From contig JAIGNY010004296.1 in assembly GCA_020152595.1 (NCBI GenBank), positions 238,501 to 302,500 on the forward strand: 64,000 nt of DNA, given 5' to 3'. Positions 36,453 to 51,010 of this stretch are shown here, in pieces. Within the stretch, counting starts at the first letter, position 1; each line of letters begins with the position of its first letter. Below the pieces are notes generated by a model. That model searched no databases. It saw nothing but the letters and a program-made list of their open reading frames with translations, and was not told the DNA's origin. A program made the position numbers and the translations under genes. Origin of the DNA: Chiridota heheva. Lineage: Eukaryota; Echinodermata; Holothuroidea; Apodida; Chiridotidae.

Positions 36453-36791
36453 CAGTGTTAAGCTCAAGTTTTTGTTACCTGTCCATAGATCTTTCAAGGA
36501 AACACTGACTGGCGAAACATGTTCATATTACAAGAAAGGCAAGAACAGGAACAAAATAGTGTTATCAAATTTCAATGTTTGTATCTAAATTTACAGTTGC
36601 ATGTATTTTGTGTAGTAGAAATGACTAAAATGACTGTTTTTGTTTTCTCAATGAAATATTTTCTGAATATTTTAACTAAATGCTTTCATTACTTTGTGAG
36701 ATATGTTGAAAACAAACAAGCAAAGGCAAAAACATAACCTCTGTCCAACCTTGTTGGCAATGAGGTAATGATATTATACAGTAGTACTTAC

Positions 36792-39700
36792 CCGTGGTTT
36801 CAGATTTATCTTTGGTCTTGGCACTGGCTGCTCTATTTTACCATTTTCTTCGAAGACTGAATCCCAACTCGTTTCTTCATACTCTGCAGAATCCGTTTCG
36901 CTGCTGAACTTCCAACCAGTCGATGAATCACCTTCTGAAGAATCTTTTGGAGAATCAAAAATATGTTTCAAAATCTGGTCCCTCAACCTTGCCTCTAACT
37001 TGTCATTCCCATCATCTTGGCTGCCACTTTCCTCCAGGCTATTTGAACCGCTTTTTGACTTGCCATCCCCACTCAGACCAATATCGGACTCCTGTATTGA
37101 TTCAGAATTTGAGCTCCCCAATTCAGCGGCAAAACTGTTCACTGCAAAAGGATTCTCGTCCCCATTTTCTACCTCATCACCGTACAAATAGTTTATAATC
37201 CCTAGAGATTGCTTGGATGACTCAAACCCTCCATTCCCATGCCCCCCATCCACATTAACATTATTTTCCGAATATGATTCAATCATACTAGGGGAACTTT
37301 CATCCAACTTGCCTTCTGAATCAGACCCCTGATCTGAACTTCCTTGCTCAATATTTTCTTGTCCTAAGGAGTAACTATAGGAGGGAGATAAATCGGCACT
37401 TTCACTATTTTTGGAATCTAGATCTACAAAATCACTCAATTGAGAATCAGCCCCAACTTCTCGATCACTAGAGAACAGGTCAGAATAACTATTTTCATAA
37501 CTATTTTCATTCTTACTTTCCGACCGATCAAACCAACCTTCTAAATTCCGATAGCTCTCACTACCACTGAGAGATGAGTCATAATAACTACTCTCACTTT
37601 GGTCGTTTTCACTTTCCGATTGATCAGACCAACTACCATCAGAGGAACTCTCACTACTGCCAAACAGCAAACTACTACTTTGCAGAAAACTGTCATCCTC
37701 ACTTTTACTATCAGAGCTGTCCCAATCAAGAGAGCTGCTTGGGCCGCTACTATCATCCACACTACTAGAATAGTAACTGCTTTCAAGGATACTCACAGAA
37801 GACAGGTTAAACCAACTACCATCAGATGAACTCTCACTACTGCCAAACAGCAAATTACTACTTTGCAAGAAACTGTCATCCTCACTTTTACTATCAGAGC
37901 TGTCCCAATCAAGAGAGCTGCTTGGGCCACTACTATCATCCACACTAATAGAATAGTAACTGCTTTCAAGGACACTCACAGAAGACAGGTAACTGCTATC
38001 AAGGCTACTTACAGAGGGCAGGTGACTGTCTGAGTTTTCAAGGTCACTACTACCGCCAGAGCTACTCAAAGGGTAAGTTGTTTGGACAGGTGATTCTACA
38101 TAAGGAAAACGGGCCACTGAGATGTCATGAGCACTTACTTCATGAGTGACACCCTCCCCCTCATTTTCTGAAAGAATCTTAACCTTGCCCTGTTCTGCAA
38201 ACTTACCTTGGCTAGCATCATCATCATCATCATCATCATAAAAACTACTTTCCTCGCTTTCAAAATGCCAATTTGTACCCCCCTCCCCCTCTTCATCACT
38301 GTAATCTGAATCCCCCCAACTGTCAAAGCTTTGCTCTCCATCCGTGACGTAATCAGTGCTCATGGTACTTTCACTATCAAGTTCATTCAAACTCTCCCAA
38401 AAATTCAAAGATTCGCTGTAAGAATCATCTGTGCTGTAATCAGGAGAGCTTTCCTCCGATTGCAAGCTTTCCCCAGTGGTAAGCTTTCCTCTGATAGAGA
38501 GCTTTCCTTTGGCAAGGTCGTGGAATTATTGTCCGTCATATTTTTTGCCATTGCTGTCACTGATTGCTTGCCTTTGTCCGGAGGATTAATCGGCTCAAAG
38601 GTTTCTTCCGAATCTTTCGCCAAATATGTGTTACTACCAATAATGTTATTTGCATTTGCCAATTGGTCTGGTTTAAGACCTTCAAGCTGCTGCGGATCAA
38701 AATTAGGCAAATTGAGAGGGTTTACATTTTGGATTTGACCTTGCTGTACAGGAGTGTACACTGGCATTCCTGCAGCCTCTTCTGGCATTCCTGCAGCCTC
38801 TTCTGGCATTCCTGCAGCCTCTTCTGGCATTCCTGCAGCCTCTTCTGGCATTCCTGCAGCCTCTTCTGGCATTCCTGCAGCCTCTTTTGGCAAACTTTGT
38901 GTTCCTAGATTGTTGATGGCAACATTTTGTACAGAATTAATACTCTCTGGTGCATTTATAGCATTTTGACCAGCATTTTGGGGGATCCCACTTTGTACAG
39001 GTAAATTATTTCGGGGAACTACAGGAAGAGCCTGAGCTTCTACTTCTTGGGAAGGAGCATTTTGGGAGATCCCATTTTGTACAGGTAAATTATATTGGGG
39101 AATTGCCTGAGTGTCTAGTTCTTGGGAAGGAGCATATTGGGGGATTCCAATTTGTACAGGTAAATTATATTGGGGAACTACAGGAAGAGCCTGAGCATCT
39201 AGTTCTTGGGAAGGAGAATTTTGGAAGATACCATTTTGTACAGGTAAATTATATTGGGGAAGTGCTTGAGTGTCTAGTTCTTGGGAAGGAGCATTTTGGG
39301 AGATCCCATTTTGTACTGGTAAATTATATTGGGGAATTGCCTGCGTGTCTAGTTCTTGGGAAGGAACATTTTGGGGGATCCCACTTTGTACAGGTAAATT
39401 ATTTTGGGGAACTACAGGAAGAGCCTGAGCTTCTACTTCTTGGGAAGGAGCATTTTGGGAGATCCCATTTTGTACAGGTAAATTATATTGGGGAACTGCC
39501 AGAGTGTCTAGTTCTTGAGAAGGAGCATTTTGGGGATCCCACTTTGTACAGGTAAATTATATTGGGGTACTGCAGGAAGAACCTGAGCGTCTAGTTCTTG
39601 GGAAGGAGCATTTTGGGGGATCCCACTTTGTACAGGTAAATTATATTGGGGAACTGCAGGAAGAGCCTGAGCATCAAAACCTTGCGAAGGAGCATTTTGG

Positions 39701-40103
39701 AGGATCCCACTTTGTACAGGTGAAATATATTGGGGAACTGCAGGAAGAGCCTGAGCGTCAAAACCTTGCGAAGGAGCATTTTCGGGGATCCCACTTTGTA
39801 CAGGTAAATTATATTGGGGAACTCCCTGAGCTTTAAGACCTTGGAAAGGCACCTCGGAGAATATTCCCACCAACATCATTTTTTTCTGAACTATCCTGTT
39901 CTCCAGGGCCCTGAGAATTTGGGAGAGCCCCTCTGTTGGGTTTTGAATATCGGCTGCTGGAGGTAGCATGCCATCTTGTCCTATTATGTCTCCACCATCA
40001 GGAACATTTGCAATTTGATCAAGTGATGCTAGCTCTTTGATTCCTGTCTGTTCCACGGGTGGCTGGAATCCATATTCTCTATTGGCCACATCATATGGAA
40101 AGC
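36792..40103 (-). CDS. large exon of a secreted Q/P-repeat and Ser/Asp/Glu-rich protein
   Basis: The minus strand is open, apart from two single-base frameshifts, from a good acceptor (pyrimidine-rich, ending CCTGTAG|GC) to a consensus donor (CCACGG|GTAAGT). It enters in phase 1, matching the signal-peptide exon at 42,686-42,782, and leaves in phase 0. In order it encodes a unique start (FPYDVANREYGFQPPVEQTG), about 10 repeats of 25-28 residues of the type PQYNLPVQSGIPQNAPSQEL, six MPEEAAG heptads, a linker, and then about 550 residues extremely rich in Ser, Asp and Glu (e.g. DDSSGPSSSLDWDSSDSKSE). Such SxE-rich acidic proteins are typically disordered, phosphorylated and often calcium- or mineral-binding; that role is inferred. 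The shifts lie at 39,532-39,535 and 38,471-38,474, both in four-base G/C runs. I recognise no named family. Confidence 0.82.
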
Positions 40104-42685
40104 CTACAGGTTGAATAAAAAAGAATAACACAAGGAAATATTATACAAAGCGACCAAAAAATGTGCTATTTATCTGCCTGTATATAACTGCATCAGATTG
40201 CAATTCACAAGTACTGTAAATCTTTCCACAGGCTAGCTGCTGTAACACAGTATTTCAAAAAATTATACTTATCTCAGAATCTAATTTGAATTCAATTTGA
40301 ACATCTTTTATCCTCTTAATATTTGAAGGTCTATGGATATCCTTAGTTTGATATTCCAATATTTGAATTTGAACAGAACAGTCTTTGATGTTATAACCAA
40401 TACAAATTAATTCATTATCTGCACACAAAAATTGTTGTCTTTGCAAAAAATCAACCTGCAGTTTCGTGGAACATTCTAAAACTTATTTTGTGCATATTTC
40501 ATAGTTAAAATCAAATATGCGGTGACTAGGCCAAGATGGCCACCAAAACCTGATATGGAAAAACTTATATCCTGTCGTGGTAGCAAATAGCTAAAAAGCT
40601 TTGTTCAAGAAAAGATGCACATGATATATGTTTGACTTATCATATATAAAATGTAAGTATATCAAAAAAGAAAGTTTATTTTCTACAACATGTAAAACAT
40701 ACAGAAGGATGATGGGAATAATCTTCATACAGCAATCCCAATGTGAACCATACGGAGGGTCCCTCTTTACAATGGAACTGTCATACAACCAGCAATCACT
40801 AATAAAGCTGGCATCAGTACGACGGTACCACTACCACACAGTAACACACTACACAGGAACCGAGGGAGTTGGCCTACTACCTACTATCAAATTTTGATCG
40901 CTAAAATTGTTAAGTTACTTGCCAGTACAAAAACCTGTTTTAAAATATAATTTTGATTGAAAAACCCCCTTCTTCCCTAATGGTTTACCTGCATGAAAAA
41001 TTTAACTTCATACTTTTTATTTAAAACGCGGCCATCAACTCAAGCTCTTTTTGCCTAAAGCCAACACAGAATTGAACAAATCGAACCACTAGCATGTGTT
41101 CTAATAATAACAAAGCTTGGATGTTGAAAGTATCAACAAGATCTGACAACTATACATAACATATACCACATGGTGAATGTAAAAGAGAATATTAACCATA
41201 TTGGTCACCATTATTCATGTACACAGGCGGAATTTGAGAGGGAAATTGAAAGGAAGCCTCCCCCTCTTCCTTCTCCACACAGACACACTATTCCAGATTT
41301 TGTACCTTTTGTGAGATTATTTTCTGCATCTTAGCATGATTTTGTCCCCCCAAACTTTTGACTTTGCCCCACTTTCGGTAGGAAAATTCCTCCCACTTTT
41401 CATGTTGGTATGCGCCATACAAGGCTAAATTGGTCAGGGGTAAGGGGTATGGCAATTACTGAGCCAAAATATATTAATTTTGTTTGAACAAAATATTTTG
41501 TTACAGCCCTACAATTTAATTGACAAAACATTTATCGTCTTAATTTCAGTCATTTTAATAAATGAAGACCCCTCCCGCCCCCCCCCCCCTAGTAGATGGA
41601 ATCGCTGAGCCCATGCAGTATTCATTTTGAAAAGGCACTTTTGTAATATTTGTTTAAAAGTGTCCGCAAATTCCATCCCAAATTCTCGAACCTTTGACAG
41701 TAATTGAGATGAACTTTTCATTTTCAAAAGAGGCACTTTATTCATTTTTGTGTGGGGCACGTTTCCCTACCCTCTCCGCTGCTACACTTATGTATCGAGC
41801 ATCAGATGGACATGAAATTCATTAAAACAAATATGAAATAAATGCCTGAAGAACAATTATTGACTAAGCTAGACTTTCTTTTGGCTGTATAGGCCTGAAT
41901 TCTTTTCCCAAATATTTTTTGACCGTTTTGCCACATATATTTTCTTTCGCTCAAATGATATTTTATTGCATATCAAACATGCTCCTTCATCGTATTATGT
42001 GATTTAAACGTTTTCTCACGCTGGTGATTTGTTGTCTTTTGAGGAAGATCGTAAGTGTGAATATCTGAAAACTAACACTCGCCAGCATAATCTGGCATAA
42101 GCTGTGCGTTACTTATGTACGCCCATCGTGAGTCAGACGGACAAAGTTGTCAAGGTAAACGATTAGCTCCGAAAATCATTCAATTTTATTCTTTTTTGTT
42201 GTATATAGGAGATAAAAATGTATTTTGTAAGTTTACATTATTGTCATTAAATTGGTAGCTCAACAGTACTAATTTTATTGATTTTGCCATCATAATTTGT
42301 AAAAGCGTTGGTCGTATGATAGGTCCAAATGAAAATCCCAGTGGAAGTTTTTTTTTTTGTACATGATCCTCCCTTAACGTCCCCTACGGAACTGCAAACA
42401 ATGGCAAGACTTCATAATCTTGAACCAGGTACATCTCAGTTGTCTCACTCATTATTGCAAGTAGTGTGTAGCATGTAGGGCATACTGAATGAGATGTTTA
42501 TCTCACTAACTACTACTTGACCCTCGTGGAAAATCTAACAAAATGTAATAGAATTGAGGTGCAAACAGAAAGAGAAAATATTTAGCCTAAAGATCAAGGA
42601 AAATGGTGGAATGCAGTTGAAATTCCTGTCTTTTAATTTTTTTTTTTATCTAACTAAGGATGTTCGAGAATAAAATGGAGCTCAC
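40104..42685 (-). other. probable intron of the acidic protein gene
   Basis: The interval is bounded on the minus strand by a donor, AATG|GTGAGC, and an acceptor, CCTGTAG|GC, with matching phase (1). Inside, I see no long open frame and no recognisable element. Short C runs and T runs occur (41,578-41,589; 42,348-42,358). Confidence 0.6.
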
Positions 42686-42782
42686 CATTTAGGCCTATTC
42701 CATTTGCAACTTCTGGCTGTCCAATTTCGAAACAGCATACTGTACTTAGTATCATCAAACTACAAATCTTCACAATAATCAT
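42686..42782 (-). CDS. first coding exon: signal peptide of the acidic protein
   Basis: A minus-strand ATG at 42,782 opens 32 codons plus one base, then the consensus donor G|GTGAGC. The first residues, MIIVKICSLMILSTVCCFEI, have a short positively charged start, a hydrophobic core and a likely cleavage region after the Cys pair, i.e. a classical signal peptide. The single leftover base (phase 1) completes a Gly codon with the first two bases of the 3.3-kb exon, keeping its frame open. The exon was found by splice-site and phase reasoning. It is too short to stand out as an open frame. The product would enter the secretory pathway. Confidence 0.78.
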
Positions 42783-43374
42783 GTTCGTTGTTTTTAATGT
42801 TGTCTGCCTACGTGGTGTAATTCAGTACAGCCTAAGGTTATAATAGCATACCGCATAACAATCATTAACAAAACATTCAGCCTAACACAAACAGTACGCC
42901 TTTCACTGGCGACACACAGGCCGATGTCAATCCAAAGTAAAAGACCGCAGTTTCTTAATTCAGTTCTATTTGTCTTTTTCACCAAATATATAAACACAGA
43001 AATATAAAATAATATGAGTTCACTGAAGTGTGGAGAGTTATAAAAGAAAAGAACAAGAGCAAGTTGTCACGATCGCGAATGGAGAGCTACACTGTACGAC
43101 AGTTTGTTACGGTCGAGTACGCATAGCAGTATTAAAAACATACAGTAACTCACCAGTTTTGTTTTGTTTGGACTTTAGACCATATTGACAATCGGGGATC
43201 GAACCAAGAGCCAGAACGCTAAATTGGCCCATTCCAGAAAATGTTCATAACCCTCTCGTTGAGGAACTAAAATCTAGACACCCGGGTCCTAAATTTCCCA
43301 CCCAAATTCGGATCCCCCGAGTGACTTCCCACATTCGGAACTGGCCTTCCTTACAAGAAGTCCAGATTTGGCTT
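42783..43374 (-). promoter_or_regulatory. possible 5' UTR/promoter region of the acidic protein gene
   Basis: Upstream of the minus-strand ATG there is a TATA-like TTTATATATTT (about 42,985-42,995). Further up is a donor-like ACTG|GTGAGTTAC at 43,153-43,154 that could end a non-coding first exon. These two readings are alternatives. Neither is proven by the sequence. Confidence 0.25.
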
Positions 43375-44350
43375 TAATCAAGTTTATATCTGGGAAAATA
43401 AAGTTTGAATTGGCCAGATAAAACCAGATATAAACTTGATATTAAGAAAACTTGATAAACAAATACAGTTTTAAATGACCAAATAAAGCCAGATATAATC
43501 TTTGATTCAAGCAAAATTGAAATAAAGTTTGATCTGGTCAGATAAAGCCAGATGTAACCTTGATTAACGTCAATTTGATATACAAATAAAGTTTGATCTG
43601 GCCAGATAAAGCCAGATATAACCTTGATTAACGTCAATTTGATATACAAATAAAGTTTGATCTGGCCAGACAAAGCCAGATAAAAAGTGGATTAAATGCT
43701 ACATTTGATATACAAATGAAGTTTGATCTGGCCAGATCAAGCCAGATATAAAGTGGATTAAATGCTACATTTCATATTTAAATAAAGTTTGATCTGGCCA
43801 GATCAAGCCAGATATAACCTAGGCTAAAGTCAATTTGATACACAAATAAAGTTTGATCTGGCCAGACCAAGTCAGATATAAACTTGATTAAAGTCAATTT
43901 GATACACAAATAAAGTTTGATCTGGCCAGATCAAACCAAATATAAAGTGGATTTAATGCTCAATTTGATATACAAATAAAGTTAGATCTGGCCAAATAAA
44001 GCCAGATATAACCTTGATTGACATCAATTTTATATACATATAAATTTTGATCTGGCCAGATAAAGCCAGATATAAAGTGGATTAAATGCTACATTTGATA
44101 TACAAATAAAGAATGATCTGGTCAGATCAAACCAGATACAGCTTTGATTAAAGTCAATTTGATATACAAACTTCAACTTTGATCTGGCCAGATCAAGCCA
44201 GATATAGCCTTGATTAAATACGATTCGATATACAAATGAAGTTTAATCTGACCAGATAAAGCCAGATATAAAGTGGACTTAATGCTACATTTGGTATACA
44301 AATAAAGTTTGATCTGGCAAGATCAAACCAGATATAACCTTGATGTAATG
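43375..44350. repeat. ~68-bp tandem array with palindrome GATCTGGCCAGATC
   Basis: About 14 diverged units, each containing AAAGTTTGATCTGGCCAGAT, then AAGCCAGATATAA and either CCTTGATTAACGTCAATTTG or GTGGATTAAATGCTACATTT. These alternate as two sub-types. The core GATCTGGCCAGATC is a perfect 14-bp palindrome in many copies. The same motif recurs at 47.17-47.54 kb. The 99-residue minus-strand frame is a repeat artefact. Confidence 0.92.
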
Positions 44351-44635
44351 CTACATTGAAAGGAAATTTACATATATATAAATTTGTAATAATTATGAAA
44401 AAGTACTTTCAAGATAAACAAGCACATAGAATTGATATAATGTGATTTAGCATAGAAATATTAAGAATCAGTTCTTTTGTGCGGCTCTGTATGGACTAAA
44501 GTGCTTCCTTAAGCATTTACCAATAAAGTTTCAAAATGTGATAGGCGGAGTCACAATAATTGACACCAATAAATGTTCATGTCGAAATAGAAATTGATAA
44601 CCGCATTAATATTTTTATTTTTCAAATACATACGA

Positions 44636-46885
44636 TCAATCTAGTAAATGTCCTAAATGGTTCAACGATGATGTCCGGTCGGCCCGAACAGAACGCCGCA
44701 AATATGAGCGTAAGTGGAGAAAACCCCTTAGTGATACTGATCGCTTGAAATGTCTTGAGCAAAATATAATTGTAAATGAACTTATTGTTAAATCCAAAAC
44801 AGAGCATTTCAAAGGTGTTTGGCAAATGCTGATGCAGATATAATGTACCGTACAGTTAATTCACTTCTCAATAGTTCCACCAAGGCTTCACCAATCTGCC
44901 GCTCAAATGAAACTCTCAGTAATAATTTTGCCAATTTGTTTACTGAGAAAGTGGCAAAAATAAAGTCTGAACTTGACGTTGAATGTGTTGATGTATATAT
45001 CTTCTCTTGATACCAGTACACAATGTAATGATGATGTATTTCTGCTTGATTCTGACGATAATTGATAGTTTACATATGCACAGTACTGATATCTTTGCAA
45101 ATTTCCACCCTGTAGATGAAGCTGAGATTCGACATATAATTTCTAAAATCCCAAACAAGACAAGTTCTCTTGACCCACTGCCCACTTGGCTCTTGAAGGA
45201 ATTTGTTGACATAGTAGCTCCTAGAATCATGTCTCTTGCAAATAATTCATTTAGGTCTGGTTGTTTTCCATCCATTCTTAGGAACGCAATTATTTCTCCT
45301 CTGATCAAGAAGTCCACCCTCAATCCGGACGTTTTGAAAAATTATCGACTTGTCTCCAATCTTCCCACCCTTGGCATGATCCTTGAATATCCAGCAGTCT
45401 CTAGGTTTAATAAACAGTTTCATTCAAAACATCTTACTGAAGATTTTCAATCTGACTACAAACCGGCACATAGCACTGAAACTGCTTTATTGCGTGTTCA
45501 GAACGATATATTAAATGAGTTAGATTCGGGTAGAGTTGTTTTACTTGTACTTCTAGATATGTCTGCAGCCTTCAATACCATTGACCACACTATTCTTATA
45601 AATAGGCTTCAGTGTGAGTATGGTATCGGAGGTTGTGTTTTAAACTGGTTTAGATCTTATCTCAGTGATCGCAAGAGTTCAGTTAGTATCTCTGGTAGTT
45701 ATTCTACTCCCATCCTCTGAAATATGGTGTTCCCCAAGGATCTGTTGCAGGTCCTCCGATTTTCAATGCCTATTCGCAGCCTGTTACCCGTATTTTCAAA
45801 CTCTTCAATGTTGCTTACCATATATATGCTGATGACACTCAGCTATATGTTAGCTTCGATCCTAAAAAGCCGGGTGATAGGGAAGCTGCCCAAGTTCGCT
45901 TGTCAAATTGCATTGCGGCGGTTAAAGGCTGGATGCTTCATAACAAACTTAGACTTAATGACACCAAAACTCAATTTTTGATCATTTTATCTAAAAAACA
46001 TATGCATTCAATCCAGTCCATTGATTTGAAGATCGGTGGGTCTGTGATTGTTCCTTCATCATCCGTTACAAATTTAGGTATCATGTTTGAACCTTGTATG
46101 AATATGAATTCCCAGATCTCTACAATATGTCGTACTGTTAATTTTCATTTGCGTAATATTGATAGAATCCGGCGGTACATTGATCGAAATACTTGTGCTC
46201 ATGCAGTGCGATCTCTCGTCCTTTCTCGGCTGGATTATGGCAACTCCGTACTTGGTGGTATATCACGTGAAAACCTTCAACGCTTGCAAATCGTGCAGCG
46301 CGCATGATTTTTTTTTTGTTGGTAGACGTGCAAGCGCCCTCCCTCCCCCCTCCCCCCACTCTTCCTCTTGCGTGTTCTTCATTGGTTGCCCATCCAGCAG
46401 ATAATCGATTTCAAGATCATACTGCATGTGTACAACTGCATTAAAAAAAAATGCGCCTTCATACCTTCAAGATTTGCTGCATATTTATGACGCGTTGGTT
46501 TAAGATCCAACAAGGATGTCACTCGCCTTATGGTGCCAAGAACTAATCGTGTCAGTGGGGACTGCGCCTTTTTCTGTTCTGGGACCACGTTTGTGGAATA
46601 ATCTACCTATTGCAATCCGTCAGGCTCAAACTGTTTATACTTTTAAGAAGCCTTTTAAGACTCATCTTTTTCCTACTGATTTAGTTTTACGATATCTATA
46701 ATATTTAATTTCTTGTTTTATTTATCTAGTTTTTGATTTTTACAAATTCTGTTATGCTTGTATATTGTTCTGCAATTCTTTTATTTTTTGATATTGTATA
46801 TTAAGAGTTTGTATTATCAATTCTATTGTAAAGCGCTTCGACTTATGGGAGAGGCGCTATATATGAATAAGTGCAATAATAATTA
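44636..46885 (+). pseudogene. CR1-like LINE remnant (reverse transcriptase)
   Basis: Broken plus-strand frames cover the region between endonuclease and RT (CPKWFNDDVRSARTERRKYE, 44,650-44,820). Next comes RT proper (AEIRHIISKIPNKTSSLDPL near 45,120; motif A LLDMSAAFNTIDHTIL near 45,555; motif C YADDTQLY near 45,830), then the thumb (KGWMLHNKLRLNDTKTQFL). The CR1-type C-terminus (RLWNNLPIAIRQAQTVYTFK) ends at about 46,701. The 3' UTR ends in a hairpin (AAGCGCTTCGACTTATGGGA then GAGGCGCT) and a short AT-rich tail. The endonuclease is missing, and frameshifts near 44,818, 45,005, 45,718 and 46,305 make it inactive. Confidence 0.92.
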
Positions 46886-47164
46886 ATGATATTGATAATG
46901 TTATGTATTTACTTAATTTTGTGGCTTAATTCCTTAACTATTTTGTTTCAAACATTTGTTTTTTTCAATTTTCTAGGAATTTTTGTCCTCATAGCGAACC
47001 TAAAAAGTAGAAGAAAAAAAAGCTCATGCTCAATTTTCATTAATTTCTGTCAAAGGGTCTCATTCGGCATGTTCAGTTATGACTAGACAACTTTGTACAA
47101 ATGAAAGTCATATAATTTAGAGCTGGCTCACAAATACCACATATTAGTGAAGTGCTCTGACAAT
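46886..47164. other. unassigned DNA
   Basis: No supported feature between the LINE 3' end and the second GATCTGG cluster. Confidence 0.4.
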
Positions 47165-47545
47165 TTATGAAAATTCCAATTTGTGGCAGATTTATAGTTC
47201 CCAGATCTGGGAATTATATCTGGATTAAATATAAATCCCAGATCTGGGATTAATTTCAAACCGAGATCTGGAATTTATATATGGGCCATATCTGGCCAGA
47301 TAAAGAATTGGGCAGATATAAATTCAAACTTGATCTGGCTCGGATCAAGTTTGATTTGATCTGGTCTAGATATAATATCCAGATCTGGAAATTCCAGATC
47401 AATTTTCATCTGACCAGATTAAATTTGAATTTATGTCTGCCCAATTCTTTATCTGGCTAAATCTGCATTTAAAATATATCCCGATCTGGAATCTAAATCT
47501 GGGCCAAATATGGAATTTATATCTGGGCCAGATATGGAATTTTGG
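47165..47545. repeat. GATCTGG-rich cluster with a long inverted repeat
   Basis: Many copies of CAGATCTGG and ATATCTGG occur. The stretch GCCAGATAAAGAATTGGGCA continuing to ATAAATTCAAACTTGATCTGG (about 47,294-47,340) is repeated in inverted form at about 47,408-47,457, so the region can fold into a hairpin of about 47 bp per arm. It is related to the palindromic array at 43.4-44.35 kb. Confidence 0.8.
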
Positions 47546-50001
<2,456 letters not shown>

Positions 50002-50996
50002 TGTAACCCTTCTGTCAACTGTCAGATAGAAGAAAAGAAAATCCACTTGTATAATATACTGCTGACTTGTATTTCTTGAAACAGGTGTGTTATACAATAC
50101 ATGTACATGGTTCATTACACAACCGCAATAGATAAGGCATCTTAAATAGCATCTTCGATCATATATCACTGACTTGCTTCTGACTTTCACGTATATACAC
50201 ATTCCGACACACACACACACACATTCTGACTCACTCATGCACAAACACACATACTAACACTTCTCTCAGAAATGACCACACACAGCCATACGACCAAACC
50301 TCTCATTCCAACCTTTCTTCATGTAAACAGTTCACCAAGATTTAGATAAAACTAGCAATATAAAGAACTGTAACATGATATTCCTACTCTGCAAGTCTAG
50401 AGATCTCGTCCTTATGATGGTAGTCATGGTGACAGAGAGCTGACCAATCATGAGTAAGCATCACTATCTGTGTGCAATTAACATTGGGAAAATCCTAGGT
50501 TCCTACAGAATAATGGATCAATCCTATCATTAATTAAATTTCACCACCACAGTATTGCCTTCTCAGGAGTCTGCTATGGTGCCAATACACTACCCCTGTG
50601 TGACCAGGGAGCTGTTACTTTGATCAGTATAAACCTGTGGTATATAACATGTATGTGGTACTGCTGCTGTTTTAGAGACTGACGCTTGCTGTAGGTCTAG
50701 TTGGTAAATCTCTTGAAATATGAGTGATGAGCAGCAAGATAAACAACTTAAACTATATCATAAGTATCTAGGAGGTTACCTGGTTATATACATCTATAGG
50801 CAAAAGTAAATGGAAGCTACATACCTGTCAGATAGAAGAAAAGAAAATCCACTTGTATAATATACTGCTGACTTGTATTTCTTGAAACAGGTGTGCCAGC
50901 AGGCTCCTTGGCTGTTTCAGCTACCAAGCGGATCATTCCATTTTGCAAAGGGTTCTTTTTGCAATTATACCCCATTTTTATTTTAGACCCTTCACA
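50002..50996 (-). repeat. 3' LTR (left copy)
   Basis: In element orientation it starts TGTGAAGGGTCTAAAATAAA and ends AGAAGGGTTACA, so it has TG...CA ends. It matches 58,371-59,361 almost base for base. Within it a 71-bp segment occurs twice (50,019-50,089 and 50,825-50,895), separated by 735 bp. Confidence 0.93.
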
Positions 50997-51010
50997 CACT
51001 CCCCTGCGAG
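50997..51010 (-). promoter_or_regulatory. polypurine tract of the LTR element
   Basis: Directly before the 3' LTR in element orientation lies GCAGGGGAGTG. This purine-rich stretch is the expected primer for plus-strand DNA synthesis, and its position against the LTR start TGTGAAGGG supports the LTR border. Confidence 0.7.

Noticed and set aside
37541-38341. Secondary minus-strand frames (60-81 codons, Val/Met-rich) within the acidic exon
   Set aside because: They are out-of-frame shadows of the Ser/Asp/Glu codons and repeat with the internal duplication.
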